A stretch of DNA of 64,000 bases from Porphyra umbilicalis (taxonomy: Eukaryota; Rhodophyta; Bangiophyceae; Bangiales; Bangiaceae), in NCBI GenBank assembly GCA_002049455.2, contig KV918864.1, positions 1 through 64,000 on the forward strand. Reading direction: 5' to 3'. A model generated the notes under the pieces. That model searched no databases, was not told where the DNA came from, and saw only the letters and a list, made by a program, of their open reading frames with translations. Below, one piece after another: positions 54,514-64,000 of the stretch. The stretch's first letter is position 1. Every line of letters starts with the position of its first letter. The position numbers were made by a program, and so were the translations under genes.

Positions 54514-57184
54514 CGTGCCACGGGCGTCGTCGGTCGGGCGGGGCGGCGGGGCAGACGTGGAAAAGGGGTGGCCTTGGTGCGGACGGGGGTGGCGGACGAG
54601 GCGTGCGTCGGTCGCGGCAGGAGCAGAGCGAGGGGCAGCGTTGGGTGGTGGGGAGGACGACTGCAGTGTGGGGGATGGGGTGGGGCGTCAACGCGGAGCG
54701 CTCAGAAAAAAAAAAAAGGGCAGGGGAGGAGAACCGTCACCCCCGCGGTGGCGCCGTCGGCAGACCCCCCCGCACAGGCGCAGGGTTTGTCGACTCGGAC
54801 CGAGGCGCCGCGCAGCCACACACGCGGCGCGGAGCGGCGCGCCGCGGTGGAGGGAGGAGGCCACCGCCGATCTGCAGCGCGGACGGTGGCTGAGATTGGC
54901 CCGCCCCGCGCACGTCGACACGTGGGGCGACTGCACACGGCAGCCGTGCAGACGGGTCCACCACCCGCAATTGTGCGGGGCTTTGATCGCCTGCCGCCGA
55001 GTCCAGGACTGCCCGCGCCCCCCCACGCGGCGCCGGTGCGTCGCGATCGACGGATCGACGACGACGGCGGCGGTCGGGCGCACAGCGCGTTGATGAAATC
55101 TCGTGTCAGGTTCCAAGGTATCTGCAACAAGGCCGAACCGTATTGCTGCTCGACCCCTTTGCGTTCAGAGAGAGATCGAAAATGAGTACATAACTCCTCT
55201 TTGCCCAATCTTTAAGGAGAAGTTCACATCCTTCGAGACATATGTTGCGAGACTCGCCGCAATGATCCCTCGGAGGTCTCGGGGAAGAAGTGGAGCAAGA
55301 CCCTGACGGAGGAAAGGATGTGACACCGGCCAGCATTGAGGATACATGCCAAAGATGCATTGAAAGACACGGTCGCTTTATTGTTGCTCGGCGCGGGCAC
55401 GGGTGGCAGAGCAGACACGAAATCGATAAGAAAGCCACGGTGTGCTACAGAGTCACGCAGACATGTAGCTAACTGCACACAGCCGCAAACTCTGACAGAG
55501 CTACAGGCCACCGGACAACAGCAAGCTCACCATGTCAGCGACTCGCGGACACCACGCATGCATGTGCGTATGACACAAGTTACTCGACTTCGATGTCAGC
55601 AACACCCATTGGTTTGCAAAGAAACAGAAGCCAAGAAAGAGGAAGCCATCGCACATATGCATGGTAAGGATACATGGGGGACGGGCGAGCGAACACGAAA
55701 AAGAAGTACGTGGTCAGTTCATCCAACCCATCCACCACCCACCCACCGCGCGCGTCACACTATCCACACTGCGCCAGTGTGGATCCCCACCCAATCGCCA
55801 CCACCACTAGTCCAGCGACTGCAAACGTCGTCCGGCCCGTCGTAGAGTGACTCCCCCCCGCCCCCGTGCGAGCTGGAGAGAATGCGTGGGATGGAGGGGA
55901 TGCAGATAAGAATACGACAGGAACGAGGGCGGTCGGCAGGAGGGTGGGCGGGGCGATCGAACAGAGGGTGGCCGGGGCTTCCGGCCAGGAGGGTGGGTGG
56001 GGCGGTCGACCAGAGGGTGGGCGGGGCGGTCCGCCAGGAGGGTGGGCCGAGCGGTCGGCCAGGAGAGCGAGCGGGGATGTTGGCAGCACTTGTGCACTTG
56101 GGCGGCAGCCAGGAGCGGGGCTGGGGGCAGCATGGCAGTCACCTGCACACATGCCGAGGGCGCGCATTGGCGCCGCCCAGCACTTCGAATTATTATTAAT
56201 CGCCCCGCTATCCCCAAGCACAAGGCTTGACGTTTTCCAGCCCGCTGGTTGGCTGCCCGGTTGACCGGGGGCGCATCCTGGGTCCCCATTGGTAGCAGAC
56301 TATCATGCCAACAGGTACTGAACAAAGTCTGGCTGACACAAGCTACGACGGTGAGGCGTCCGAGCAGAGGTCTCCATGTGCCCGCAAGAATGCATACTGT
56401 GTACGCCAAGTCTGCCTTGAACTGGGTGTGAAGGGTGCCGTTTGATCGCGCAAGGAGGACCTGCCCCATGACCCTGCCAGAGCTCTGCACGGCAATGCCA
56501 GCAGCCGTCCCACTCTAGCGACACCGTTTGCGCCCCCATCCTCCCCGACCCCCTCGGCATGTATGTGCAGCCCCCCTCGCCCCCCCCCCCCTGCCAGCAG
56601 GAGAAAGGAGTGGGAGAGGACAGGAAAGGAGGCAAGCACAAGTGTCCGTGGTTGGGCGGTGCCCGCAGCTATTGGGAGTAGACGAGTACGCACATGGGTA
56701 GGGGTGACCAGGTGGGTGGGGTAAGAAGGTCTCTGGGGGTGTCAGAAAGCCTTCTCAGACAGAGCCTTTTAGAGATCGACACAGCGACATTTGCGAGGAT
56801 GGTGTCACGAGGTTTGCTGCATGGAAAAACATTTCTCTCACGACCTCTCACGGTTCGCATATATTTTAAGTTCTCCGTGACCCAATTTGACAACGTGCTG
56901 TGCGGTTTTTGGGGCGCGCCACGGCGCGCGCGCGCGCAGCCGCCCCGCCCGCCCGCGCGCGCCCACCGGCCCAACCGCGGCGCGCCGCGTCGCCGTTGGC
57001 CCCCGCCGCCGCCGCCGCCGGCCGCGCGCCCCGCGGCGGTGCCCCGCTGACCTGTCCCCCCCCCTGTTCCCCTCTCCTTTCGCACGCGCGCCCTGCCAGT
57101 CTCTACCGCGGCTTCCCCCCCCACACCCACCCCCCCCCCCCCCCGCCCCCCTGCTCGCCGCGCGCCCCCCCCCCACCGGGCGCC
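54514..57184. other. Spacer between divergent DUF1517 and Sen34 genes
   Basis: 2.7 kb with no supported gene. From 55090 to 56900 the composition is more balanced. It contains a minisatellite (55931-56075) and a short palindrome CCACACTGCGCCAGTGTGG near 55768. The ORFs are short and domain-free. Promoters of the flanking genes are presumably at the two ends, which are GC-rich. Confidence 0.4.
55931..56075. repeat. Minisatellite
   Basis: About five imperfect units of 25-30 bp built on CAGGAGGGTGGGCGGGGCGG followed by a TCGACCAGA or TCGGC segment. Confidence 0.75.
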
Positions 57185-58954
57185 ATGGCGGGGGCGGCGG
57201 ACCCCCCCCCCCCCCCCCCCCTCCCCCCCCCCATCATTGCCTACCACGCGTCGCGCCTCAACGCGAGCGCCTACGCCCTCGTCTTTGACGCGCCGTCGGC
57301 GACGGCGCTGCGGACGGCCCACCGCCTCGTCGGCGACTTTGGCGGCGCCCTGCCGCGGCACACGGCGCAAAACGGGCACCTGTCGTTGCCCCTCGCCCTC
57401 GGCTGGGAGGAGACGGCGTTGGCGGTGCGGCGGGGGTGGTTGCGCCTCGCCCGCGATACGCCCGCCGAGTATGGGGCGGCCGCCGCCGCCGCCGCGGCAG
57501 CGGCGGGGGGACGGCGGCCGCGGACGCCACCGACGGCGACGCGGGGTGCACCGACCCGTCGGCGGCGTCGGCGGCGACGGCGACGGCGGCGCTCACCGCC
57601 GGCGCCGTTGCCGCGTGGCGCGACCGCCGCACCGAGGGCGGCCGCCAGCGCGCGGCGGCGGCCGCCGAGGCCGACGCGCGCCGCTCGTCGGCGGCGGCCA
57701 AGGACCGCCGCCTCGTCGGCCGCAAGCGCAGCCGCGAGGCCGAGGACGCGGCGGCCGCCGCCGCGGCAGCGGCGGCGGCGGCGGCAGTGGCGGCGACGGC
57801 GGGTGCGGCCGCGGCCACTGGCAGTGCCGCCAAGACGACCGCCGCCGCCGCCGCTGCCGACGGCGCGGCGCCGCCCGTCGGCGACGCGACCGCCGGCGGG
57901 CGGCCGCGCAAAGTCGCGCGCACCGCCGGTGGGGGGGGGGGGGGGGCTGGGGGGCCGTCGGCCGCGCCGTGCGGTCCGTGTGGGGCGCCCTCACCGCCGT
58001 GTGGGCGGGCGGCCGCGGCGCCGACGGGGGGCGGGGGGGGGGGAGGCGCCGCCAGTGGCGCCGGCCGCCCCCGCCGGCGCCGCCGCCGGCGCCGCCGCGC
58101 CCGCGGTGGCGGCGGCGCCCGCCGCCGCCGCCACCGCCAATGGCGGCGCCGGCGGCAATGCCAATGCCCATGCCAATGCCAACGGCGGCGGCGACGGGGG
58201 CGGGGGTGGCCTCCTGTCTGACGATGCGGCCGACGCAATGGTGGCCGCCGCGTCTGCGGCGGCCGCCGCCTACACGGCCTCTGCCGCCACGGCGGCCGGC
58301 GGCGGCATCCTCAGCGGCGGCGGCGGGGGCGGGCGGGCGGGGGTCCCCCCCCCCGTCCCCGCGGCGACGGTGGCGGCCATCCGCGCCCTCTACGCCCCCC
58401 CCCACGTGACGCCGACGACGGTCGTGCGGTTGGCGACGGGCGCGTGCGCGGGGGAGCGGGCCCCCCCCCCCCCCCCCCCGCCGACGGCGGGGGCGCCCCC
58501 CCCCCCCCCCCCCCGCGGCGGGCGCGGTGCGACCGACGCTCCTGCCCGGCGGCAAGACGATTGAGCGGTCGTTGCTCCCCCCCCCCCCCCCCCCCCCACC
58601 CCCCCCACGTGTGGTCACTACTACACGGCCGCGTCGTTGCCGCTGCCGGCGAGCCTCCCGCCGGCGCGCGCGGCGGCGCGCCTCGCCGTCTTTGCCGACT
58701 TGCACGATCGGGGGTATTGGCTGTCGGCGGGGGTCAAGTTTGGGGCGGACTTTTTGGCCTACGCGGGCGACCCGGCGCTCTTCCACGCGGGCCTCGCCGT
58801 GCGCGTCGTGGCACCGGCCGAGGCGGTGACGCCCCACCAGCTGATTGCGTATGGGCGGTTGGGGGACACGACCCAAAAGCGCACCGTGTTGGCGTACGTG
58901 GGGGGGGGGGGGGTGCGCTACGTCGGCGTGCACTGGCAGGAGACGCTGCCGTGA
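57185..58954 (+). CDS. SEN34: tRNA-splicing endonuclease subunit Sen34
   Basis: The N-terminal part from ATG 57185 matches the Sen34 N-domain (LRTAHRLVGDFGGALPRHTA, NGHLSLPLALGWEE). The C-terminal part is the tRNA-intron endonuclease catalytic domain: FADLHDRGYWLSAGVKFGAD, then the catalytic Tyr (codon 58760), His (58784) and Lys (58877) in LAYAGDP, LFHAGLAV and TQKRTVLAYV. In the heterotetrameric complex Sen34 cuts the 3' splice site of pre-tRNAs. About 350 residues of Ala/Gly/Pro-rich and basic low-complexity sequence separate the two parts, far more than usual. The reading frame moves at several G/C runs (around 57506, 57930-57947, 58459-58513 and 58579-58603); an intron near 58580-58620 is an alternative. 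The domain identification is firm, the exact model is not. Confidence 0.8.
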
Positions 58955-59371
58955 GAAGTGGGGGGGGGGGGGGCACGTGTCGGCGTCGGTGTCGGTGTCG
59001 GTGTGGTGGGGGGTGCGGGCGCGGCGGCGCGTGGGCGAGGCAGAGATGACAGACTGAGAAAATGGTGCGCTTGTGTGGGATCCCGGGCAGTGTCCACGCG
59101 CGCGCGTGGCGGGCGTCGGCGCACGCGCAGATGCACCCAAACGCCGCACCTATATATACATGGGCGCGGCCGGCCTCGATGGGAGACCGACCGCCGCCGC
59201 CGCCCCCGCCGGACCGCCGGTCCGCGTCGTGTCGGCCACCTCTGCACGCCACGCTCCGCCGCCACCGCAGGGTCGTCGCGCCCGCGGTCCGCGGCGGCTA
59301 CGCCGTCACTGCCATGCCAGAGCCAACACCGACTCGAGGGGTCGCCCTCCCCCCCCAGCGCCTGGCCACCC
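58955..59371. other. Spacer between convergent Sen34 and J-domain genes
   Basis: 417 bp with G runs at the left, a TATATATA near 59152 and Arg/Pro-rich ORFs without domains. No gene seen. Confidence 0.35.
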
Positions 59372-60056
59372 TCACCCACCCCCGTCCCCCCCCAAAAAAA
59401 CCCGCACGCCTCCCCACCGTTGCGGCGTCCACCCCCCCCCTCCCAGTGACCATCCCCCCCCCCCCCCCCCTTCAATTGGCACGACTCCGGCCGACGCCGA
59501 CGCGGGTCCCCCCCCCTCCCCCACGGCGGTGGCGACGAGCCGGGAGCTCCCCCCCGCCCGCAACCCCGGCCGCGGCGCGCCCGCATTGACGCCGACGAGG
59601 GCGGCGGCGCCGCCGACAAAGCCAATCACCGCCGGCAACAAAATCATGGCCGTGATGCGCGCGTTGGTGCCCGCCCCCGCCGCCGCGTGGCGGCCGACGC
59701 GCGCGCGAAAGGCGGCGACGCGGGCGTAGGGGTCGGTGGGGGCCCCCCCCCCCCCCCCCCCCCCGCCGCCGCCCCATACGCCGGCGGCGGCGGCGGCGCG
59801 CCCGACACGGCGGCGCCCCAGCCGGCAGCGCCCCCCCCCCCCGTCGACGGCGGCGCCAAGTAGCCGTCAACGACGCGGTACGCGTCGGCGAGCGCCTGGA
59901 AGGTGGCCGTTGCCGCCGCCCGCTGCGCCGCGGGCGTCACGTCGGGGTGGTGGGCGAGCGCGGCGGCGCGCCACGCGGCGGCGAGTTGCGGCCGCGTCGT
60001 GGTGGGGGGGAGGGACAGCCGCGCGAGCGCCGCCGCGACGGCGGGGGGGGGGGCAT
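59372..60056 (-). CDS. J-domain (DnaJ-like) protein, probably membrane-anchored
   Basis: The J-domain core is clear at about 59880-60030: LPPTTTRPQLAAAWRAAALA, the signature HPD in HHPDVTPAAQRAA, and FQALADAYRVVDGYL. J-domains stimulate Hsp70 ATPase. Beyond a poly-Gly/Pro linker, in another frame, follow DPYARVAAFRARVGRHAAAG and a hydrophobic span AMILLPAVIGFVGGAAALVG. The ATG at 60056-60054 (MPPP, then AVAAALARL) comes into frame only if the adjacent 11-base G run had a different length. A second frame change is needed at the C run about 59743-59763. The frame also extends upstream to 60453, but that start lies inside the Transib end and is not credible. The C-terminal end is uncertain. Confidence 0.6.
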
Positions 60057-60416
60057 GACGACGGGCGGCAGGGGGGGGGGGGGGGGGGGGGTGGGGGAGG
60101 GAGGGCGGCGGGCGGCCCTGGGACGGTCGAGGAGCGGCCGGGCGACGGGGGGGACGAGTCAGCGGGGGGCAGGGGGGGAGCCGCCGACGGGGGGGCAGAG
60201 GGGAGGGGGGAGTCGCGCGGCCGACGCGGGCGGCGGCCAAAGCGCTGGCGACAGGGGCGGCGGTGGCGGCCGTCGGGCAGCAGCCGGTGGGCGGGAGGTG
60301 CGACGCCCAGATAAGCGCGGGAGCAACCGCAGGCAGTCGGGCGAGCAGGGGCGGCGGCACGCCCCCCGTCGGGCGCCAACAGCCGCTCGGCTCTGTACAG
60401 TATGTACACGGGGAGG
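60057..60416. other. Spacer between J-domain gene and Transib copy 2
   Basis: 360 bp, G-run-rich to about 60190. It may contain more of the J-domain gene's N-terminus (Pro-rich on the minus strand) or its promoter, and ends at the Transib terminus. Confidence 0.4.
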
Positions 60417-60446
60417 CACGCCTAGTTAAGGTGACTCTTACGGGTC
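60417..60446 (+). repeat. Left terminal inverted repeat of Transib copy 2
   Basis: CACGCCTAGTTAAGGTGACT and ten further bases, homologous to 2861-2890. Its inverted partner lies beyond the window. Confidence 0.75.
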
Positions 60447-60722
60447 TGAGCATTACACACGACAGAGCTGCAACGTGCTAAAATACCACTGGTCGAGGGC
60501 GATTTGGGACGCGTCCCAATTTTATAGGCCTTCAATGCCCCTGTGAGAGGGGTGGCTGACCGGAGAGGATGAGCAATGGATTGAGCCGTGATCCGCCGGA
60601 TCACGTGTTGCCCGCGTTTTTTTGCCCGCTCGTTTCCACGCCGGTCGCCTGCAGGCGTTCCAGAGGCCCCCGAGCCCATACGATCGCCGACTGGTTGTCT
60701 TCCTGCTGTGGAGGGGTGCAAT

Positions 60723-63721
60723 ATGGCGGACGACGATGGAGACCGGATGTAAGTGCGACCGTTTTGTGAGGAGCAGCCCGCAGCGGAGCGGGGGGAGGGG
60801 GGGGGAGCGGCTGGGTCCTGCAGACTGCAACAGAGACACTCACATTTTCCGCGTACTATCTACGTACCCCCCCCCCTTTTTTCTGGTTATTGTGAATGGG
60901 AAACAGGGCAACCACAGTAGACGTCGTGCAGTCCTTTGGAGGCACGATATGGGCGTACCTTTGCGTCGACTGCGCGCGCCTTCTCCTGAAACCTACATCA
61001 GGAATGGCTGATTGGCGCGACTGGGCCAAGACCTGCCCTAGTGGCTCCTCTCCAGACCTCGTTGCGCGCCTTCCAGTCGTCGCGTGCAAGCGTGGGGCGG
61101 CGGCATTGGGTTTGCACAGCACAGGGACCCCCCTCGGTCTTTGCGACAGGTGCTGCGCTCGGCGCAAGAGGGCGGCACGTCGCGATCTGGCTCCCTCTCT
61201 GTCGGCCACTACCCTGCCCCCCCGCTCCCCTACCGCGGGCGTACCCACCCCTGGCGTTCCGCTCGCCCCGCGCCTGCTGCCCCACCTCGGGCAAGCACCA
61301 GCTCCCCCCTCCCCCTGTATGCCTCAGGACGGCTGGCTCGGCTCTGCACTGTCGGTCGGCACCCAGTCGGCTAGCATGGGCGTTTCGACGGGCTTTCCAG
61401 ACGGCGCCTCCTCGGGGACGGTCGACCGCTTGGGCGGGGAGCGGCAGGCAGCCGCAAGAGCGGAGTCGCTGGGGCAGCGCCGCCGCGCGGTCTCCCCCAC
61501 ACACGTGGGGGAAGGTGCACAGCCGCAGGAGCTCCCAGTCGACGCGCGTCGACGGCTGTTGTTTGCCTCTGGTGGCGAGCCCAGTAGTGAGCCCACCCAA
61601 CCACCACCGTCGTCGGCGACCAAGCTGCCGGCACTTCCTAGTTGTCGGGAATTCCTTGATGGTCTCAGGGCCGGGAATGACGACCGGGAGCAGGACAAGT
61701 CGACACTTGAGGACATTGCAAGTGCAATTCTGTGGCGTGGTGACCGCCCCGAGATCCGCCTCCGACACAAGAATGGAAGCGTGCGCGTCTACCTACGACA
61801 GCTGTCGAGGAGGAAGGCCCAGGTCAAAACGAGCCAGACAAACAAGCGCCGCGAGGCGGCGCGTCGGCTGCAAGGGGGGGGGGCGCAGGTTGGGGTGGCG
61901 AAGACCAAGCGCAGCAGGACGCGGCCCTCGCGCGGTGCCGTCCAACTCTCTGTCACCGAGCAGGTGGGCCTTGTGGCGGCTCTGTCCATGAGCAACGTTG
62001 GGTTCAACCGCTGGAGATTGGCACTCGGAGGGGCCGCCAGCGGCCTCTGCAGCCTGCCTATACTGCGTGCTAAGCGGCGCGAGCTGTCCGCGCTGCCTGG
62101 CAAGAAGGTGGTCGTGACAGGCTCGGGGGCTCATCTTGTCTCACTTACCGCGGCCATTCAGGAGCGCGTGTCGGCCCTGTGCGACGGCGGACTGTTCGTG
62201 GAGAGGCCGACCAATGCCTTGGCGGCGCTCAACGACGCGGCGACCGCCGCACCCGGTGTTGCCGCAGCAGCGGTCGCCTTTCCTGGCTCGCCCGCCACGT
62301 CGGGACCGGACGTGCAGATCGTTGTCGGTCTGGACAAGGGCGGAGATCCTGGGACGGTGAAAATTGTGGCTTCAATTATTAACCAGGCGCACCCGAATAG
62401 CCCCTCGAACACCATCCTGGTCGGAGTTTGCCCGTGTGACAACGACAAGTACGAAGCCCTGGCCGCCATGATGGAGACGCACCTGCCGCAAATTGACGCC
62501 CTCCTGCGTGACGGCGTCATGGTGCATGGTGCGCGACGTCCGGTGCGGCTGATGTTCGGGTGCGACTACGACGCGCAGTGCTGTTTCCTTGGCCACAAGG
62601 GTGCGACCGCCACGCAACCCTGTCTGATGTGTAAGCGCACCCGGTCGCCGAGTGTCAAGCAGGCGCTGCTGGACGCCACACACGGGACGCTTCAAGATGT
62701 AAGTGGCAGCGGGAACCTGCGAGAGGGCGCGCACTTTGCGGACCGCATGGTGATGGACAACGCGACGCGGACTATTGCCATGCCTGGCACGCCGGATCAT
62801 CATTGCTCGGTGGCGCGGAGTCCCCTGCTTGGGATTGACCCCCGCCAAATTGTACCAATTCCTCTGCACACAACGCAAGGAATTAACCACCGATTCCTTC
62901 GACTTGCTGTGGAGACGGTGATGGTGTACCGGAGCGCGACTGACGGCGCTGCCGCCGGACGGCAAGCGGGCACCGACTTTGCGCTGGAGCTGGTTGGGCT
63001 GCTTCATGAGAGAGTACGCGTCCGTCCTACCGACTTCCATGGCGGGCTGTTTATTGGACGAGATTGCCACACCATCGGCGACAACAGCGCCCTGGTGTGT
63101 GCCGCTCTCGTGGGCAAGGTCTCGCCAGAGCACCTGGCTGCCTACGAGAAGGCCTGGTCGCTATGGAACAGGGTCCGCAAGACCCTGAACCGCGCCGCCA
63201 TCATCCCTGCCGAGGAGGTCGTGGCTTTTCGTGCGGATACGTCCGCCATGGTCACCCTGCTGAAGGGGAGCTTTGGCTGGCTTTCCATTTCCCCAAAGCT
63301 CCACATTTTGATGTTCCACGCTCCAGACTTTCTGGAGCTGTGGGGCAGCATTGGTCTTTATGGGGAGCAGGGGCTGGAGGCATGGCATGGTAGGTACGGG
63401 CAGAATGCTGTCAAGTATCCGGGCGCAACGGAGTTGGAGCGGGCAGCAGGATTTATGAGGGCAATGGCTCTGGCGCGCGAGGCGGGTGCGGATGTCCTCG
63501 CACGCTACGTGGCGACGCGGAGGTCGGCCGCGGCTGGGGCCCGCAAAGCCACGCAGGCAACCGACAAACGGCGTCGAGAGAACAAGCCGGCGTTGCCGGA
63601 GTGCGCCGCCGAGAGCGCGAAGGCGGCCAAGAAGCGGCTGAAGTGGGCGGTGGGCATTACTGAGGAGGCTGCCAAGACCGTAGGAGCCTATCTCAAGCGT
63701 GTTAGTCAGCAGAGTGTATGA
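60723..63721 (+). CDS. Transib/RAG1-like transposase, intact (two exons)
   Basis: Exon 1 is 60723-60748 (MADDDGDR and two bases), the intron 60749-60906 (GTAAGT donor, CAG acceptor, phase 2) and exon 2 60907-63721; 946 residues. Numbered on the spliced protein, residues about 355-440 resemble the pre-catalytic part of the RAG1 core (FNRWRLALGG, then AKRRELSALPGKKVVVTGSG). The catalytic acids are D485 (VVGLDKGGD; RAG1 D600), D564 (GCDYDAQ; D708) and E833 (EQGLEAWH; E962). The zinc ligands are C581/C584 (CLMC; C727/C730) and H808/H813 (LHILMFHAPDF; H937/H942). From H808 to E833 the spacing equals RAG1 without a gap, including a shared GSIG. An N-terminal CDRCC cluster and a basic tail flank the core. 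The frame is unbroken, so this could be an active cut-and-paste transposase. Confidence 0.9.
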
Positions 63722-64000
63722 TTAAAGGATGAGACGTCTTCCTGAACAGAAACGAGACCAAAGGGGCACCCCGATGATCACGTGTGTTCAGCATCCTACT
63801 GGCCGGCCAGTATGAACCCTGCGAGACGCCCCTGGAGCTCCATGCCAGGAGCTACTCAAGCGGGCATATGGACAAACTCTGTGCGAGGCATGGCCCGTCG
63901 TTTGATCGTGCGGCCAACGAACATCGCGCCCTGAGCGGGGCGGGGGTCGCTATCACCGACTGTCAGTGTTTTGGGACCTCCCCCTATGCCACTCCGGGTA
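63722..64000. other. 3' noncoding part of Transib copy 2
   Basis: No ORF of interest. The expected inverted terminus (ending in AGGCGTG) is not present up to base 64000. Confidence 0.5.

Larger units (their letters stand above)
60417..64000 (+). mobile_element. Transib/RAG1-like DNA transposon, copy 2 (intact gene, right end outside window)
   Basis: The left end starts CACGCCTAGTTAAGGTGACT, differing from copy 1 at only a few positions in the first 40 bp; GCAACGTGCTAAA downstream is also shared. The transposase gene is complete. In copy 1 the right end is about 406 bp beyond the final stop, which would place this right end near 64120, just outside the window. The flank on the left is GGAGG, so a GGAGG duplication on the right would be expected. 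Confidence 0.85.

Noticed and set aside
60417..60453. Upstream start of the J-domain gene frame at 60453
   Set aside because: The start lies inside the Transib terminal repeat, so it is not an ancestral start codon.

Overview
This is eukaryotic nuclear DNA. It is very GC-rich, full of long G or C runs, intron-poor, and about half mobile elements. A nuclear-encoded plastid protein of the DUF1517 family (53351-54513) marks a photosynthetic lineage. With the bacterial-type RecQ helicases, the paired sulfotransferases and the base composition, it best suits a red alga, perhaps a Porphyra/Pyropia-type bangiophyte. That assignment is inference.

The left third (1-23.8 kb) is mobile-element territory. 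From the left it holds an edge-truncated PIF/Harbinger-type Myb-like gene; a complete but dead element of RAG1/Transib type (2861-6537, with terminal inverted repeats and a 5-bp target duplication); an unknown repeat-bearing ORF; a decayed Helitron Rep/helicase gene read on the minus strand (about 20.5 kb down to 10.36 kb); a complete Harbinger-type element (11088-14846) inserted inside that Helitron's helicase; and an element with very long imperfect inverted repeats (21885-23770).

The middle and right hold host genes separated by GC-rich spacers. They encode a RING-finger protein, a multi-pass membrane protein, RecQ helicase A, two tandem sulfotransferases sharing one intron, an alpha/beta hydrolase, a membrane-anchored zinc-metalloprotease-like protein, RecQ helicase B, the DUF1517 plastid protein, tRNA-splicing endonuclease subunit Sen34 and a J-domain protein. 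A Mutator-like long-TIR element (48940-50260) lies directly upstream of RecQ B, and three small MITE-like palindromic elements with TA duplications lie in the spacers.

The window ends in a second Transib/RAG1-like element (60417 to beyond 64000). Its transposase is intact, and all three catalytic acidic residues and four zinc ligands align with the RAG1 core. This is the most notable content.

Most host genes change reading frame exactly at poly-G or poly-C runs. Their gene models below are given as spans that bridge those runs, not as single open frames. This may reflect homopolymer errors in the sequence or real length variation.
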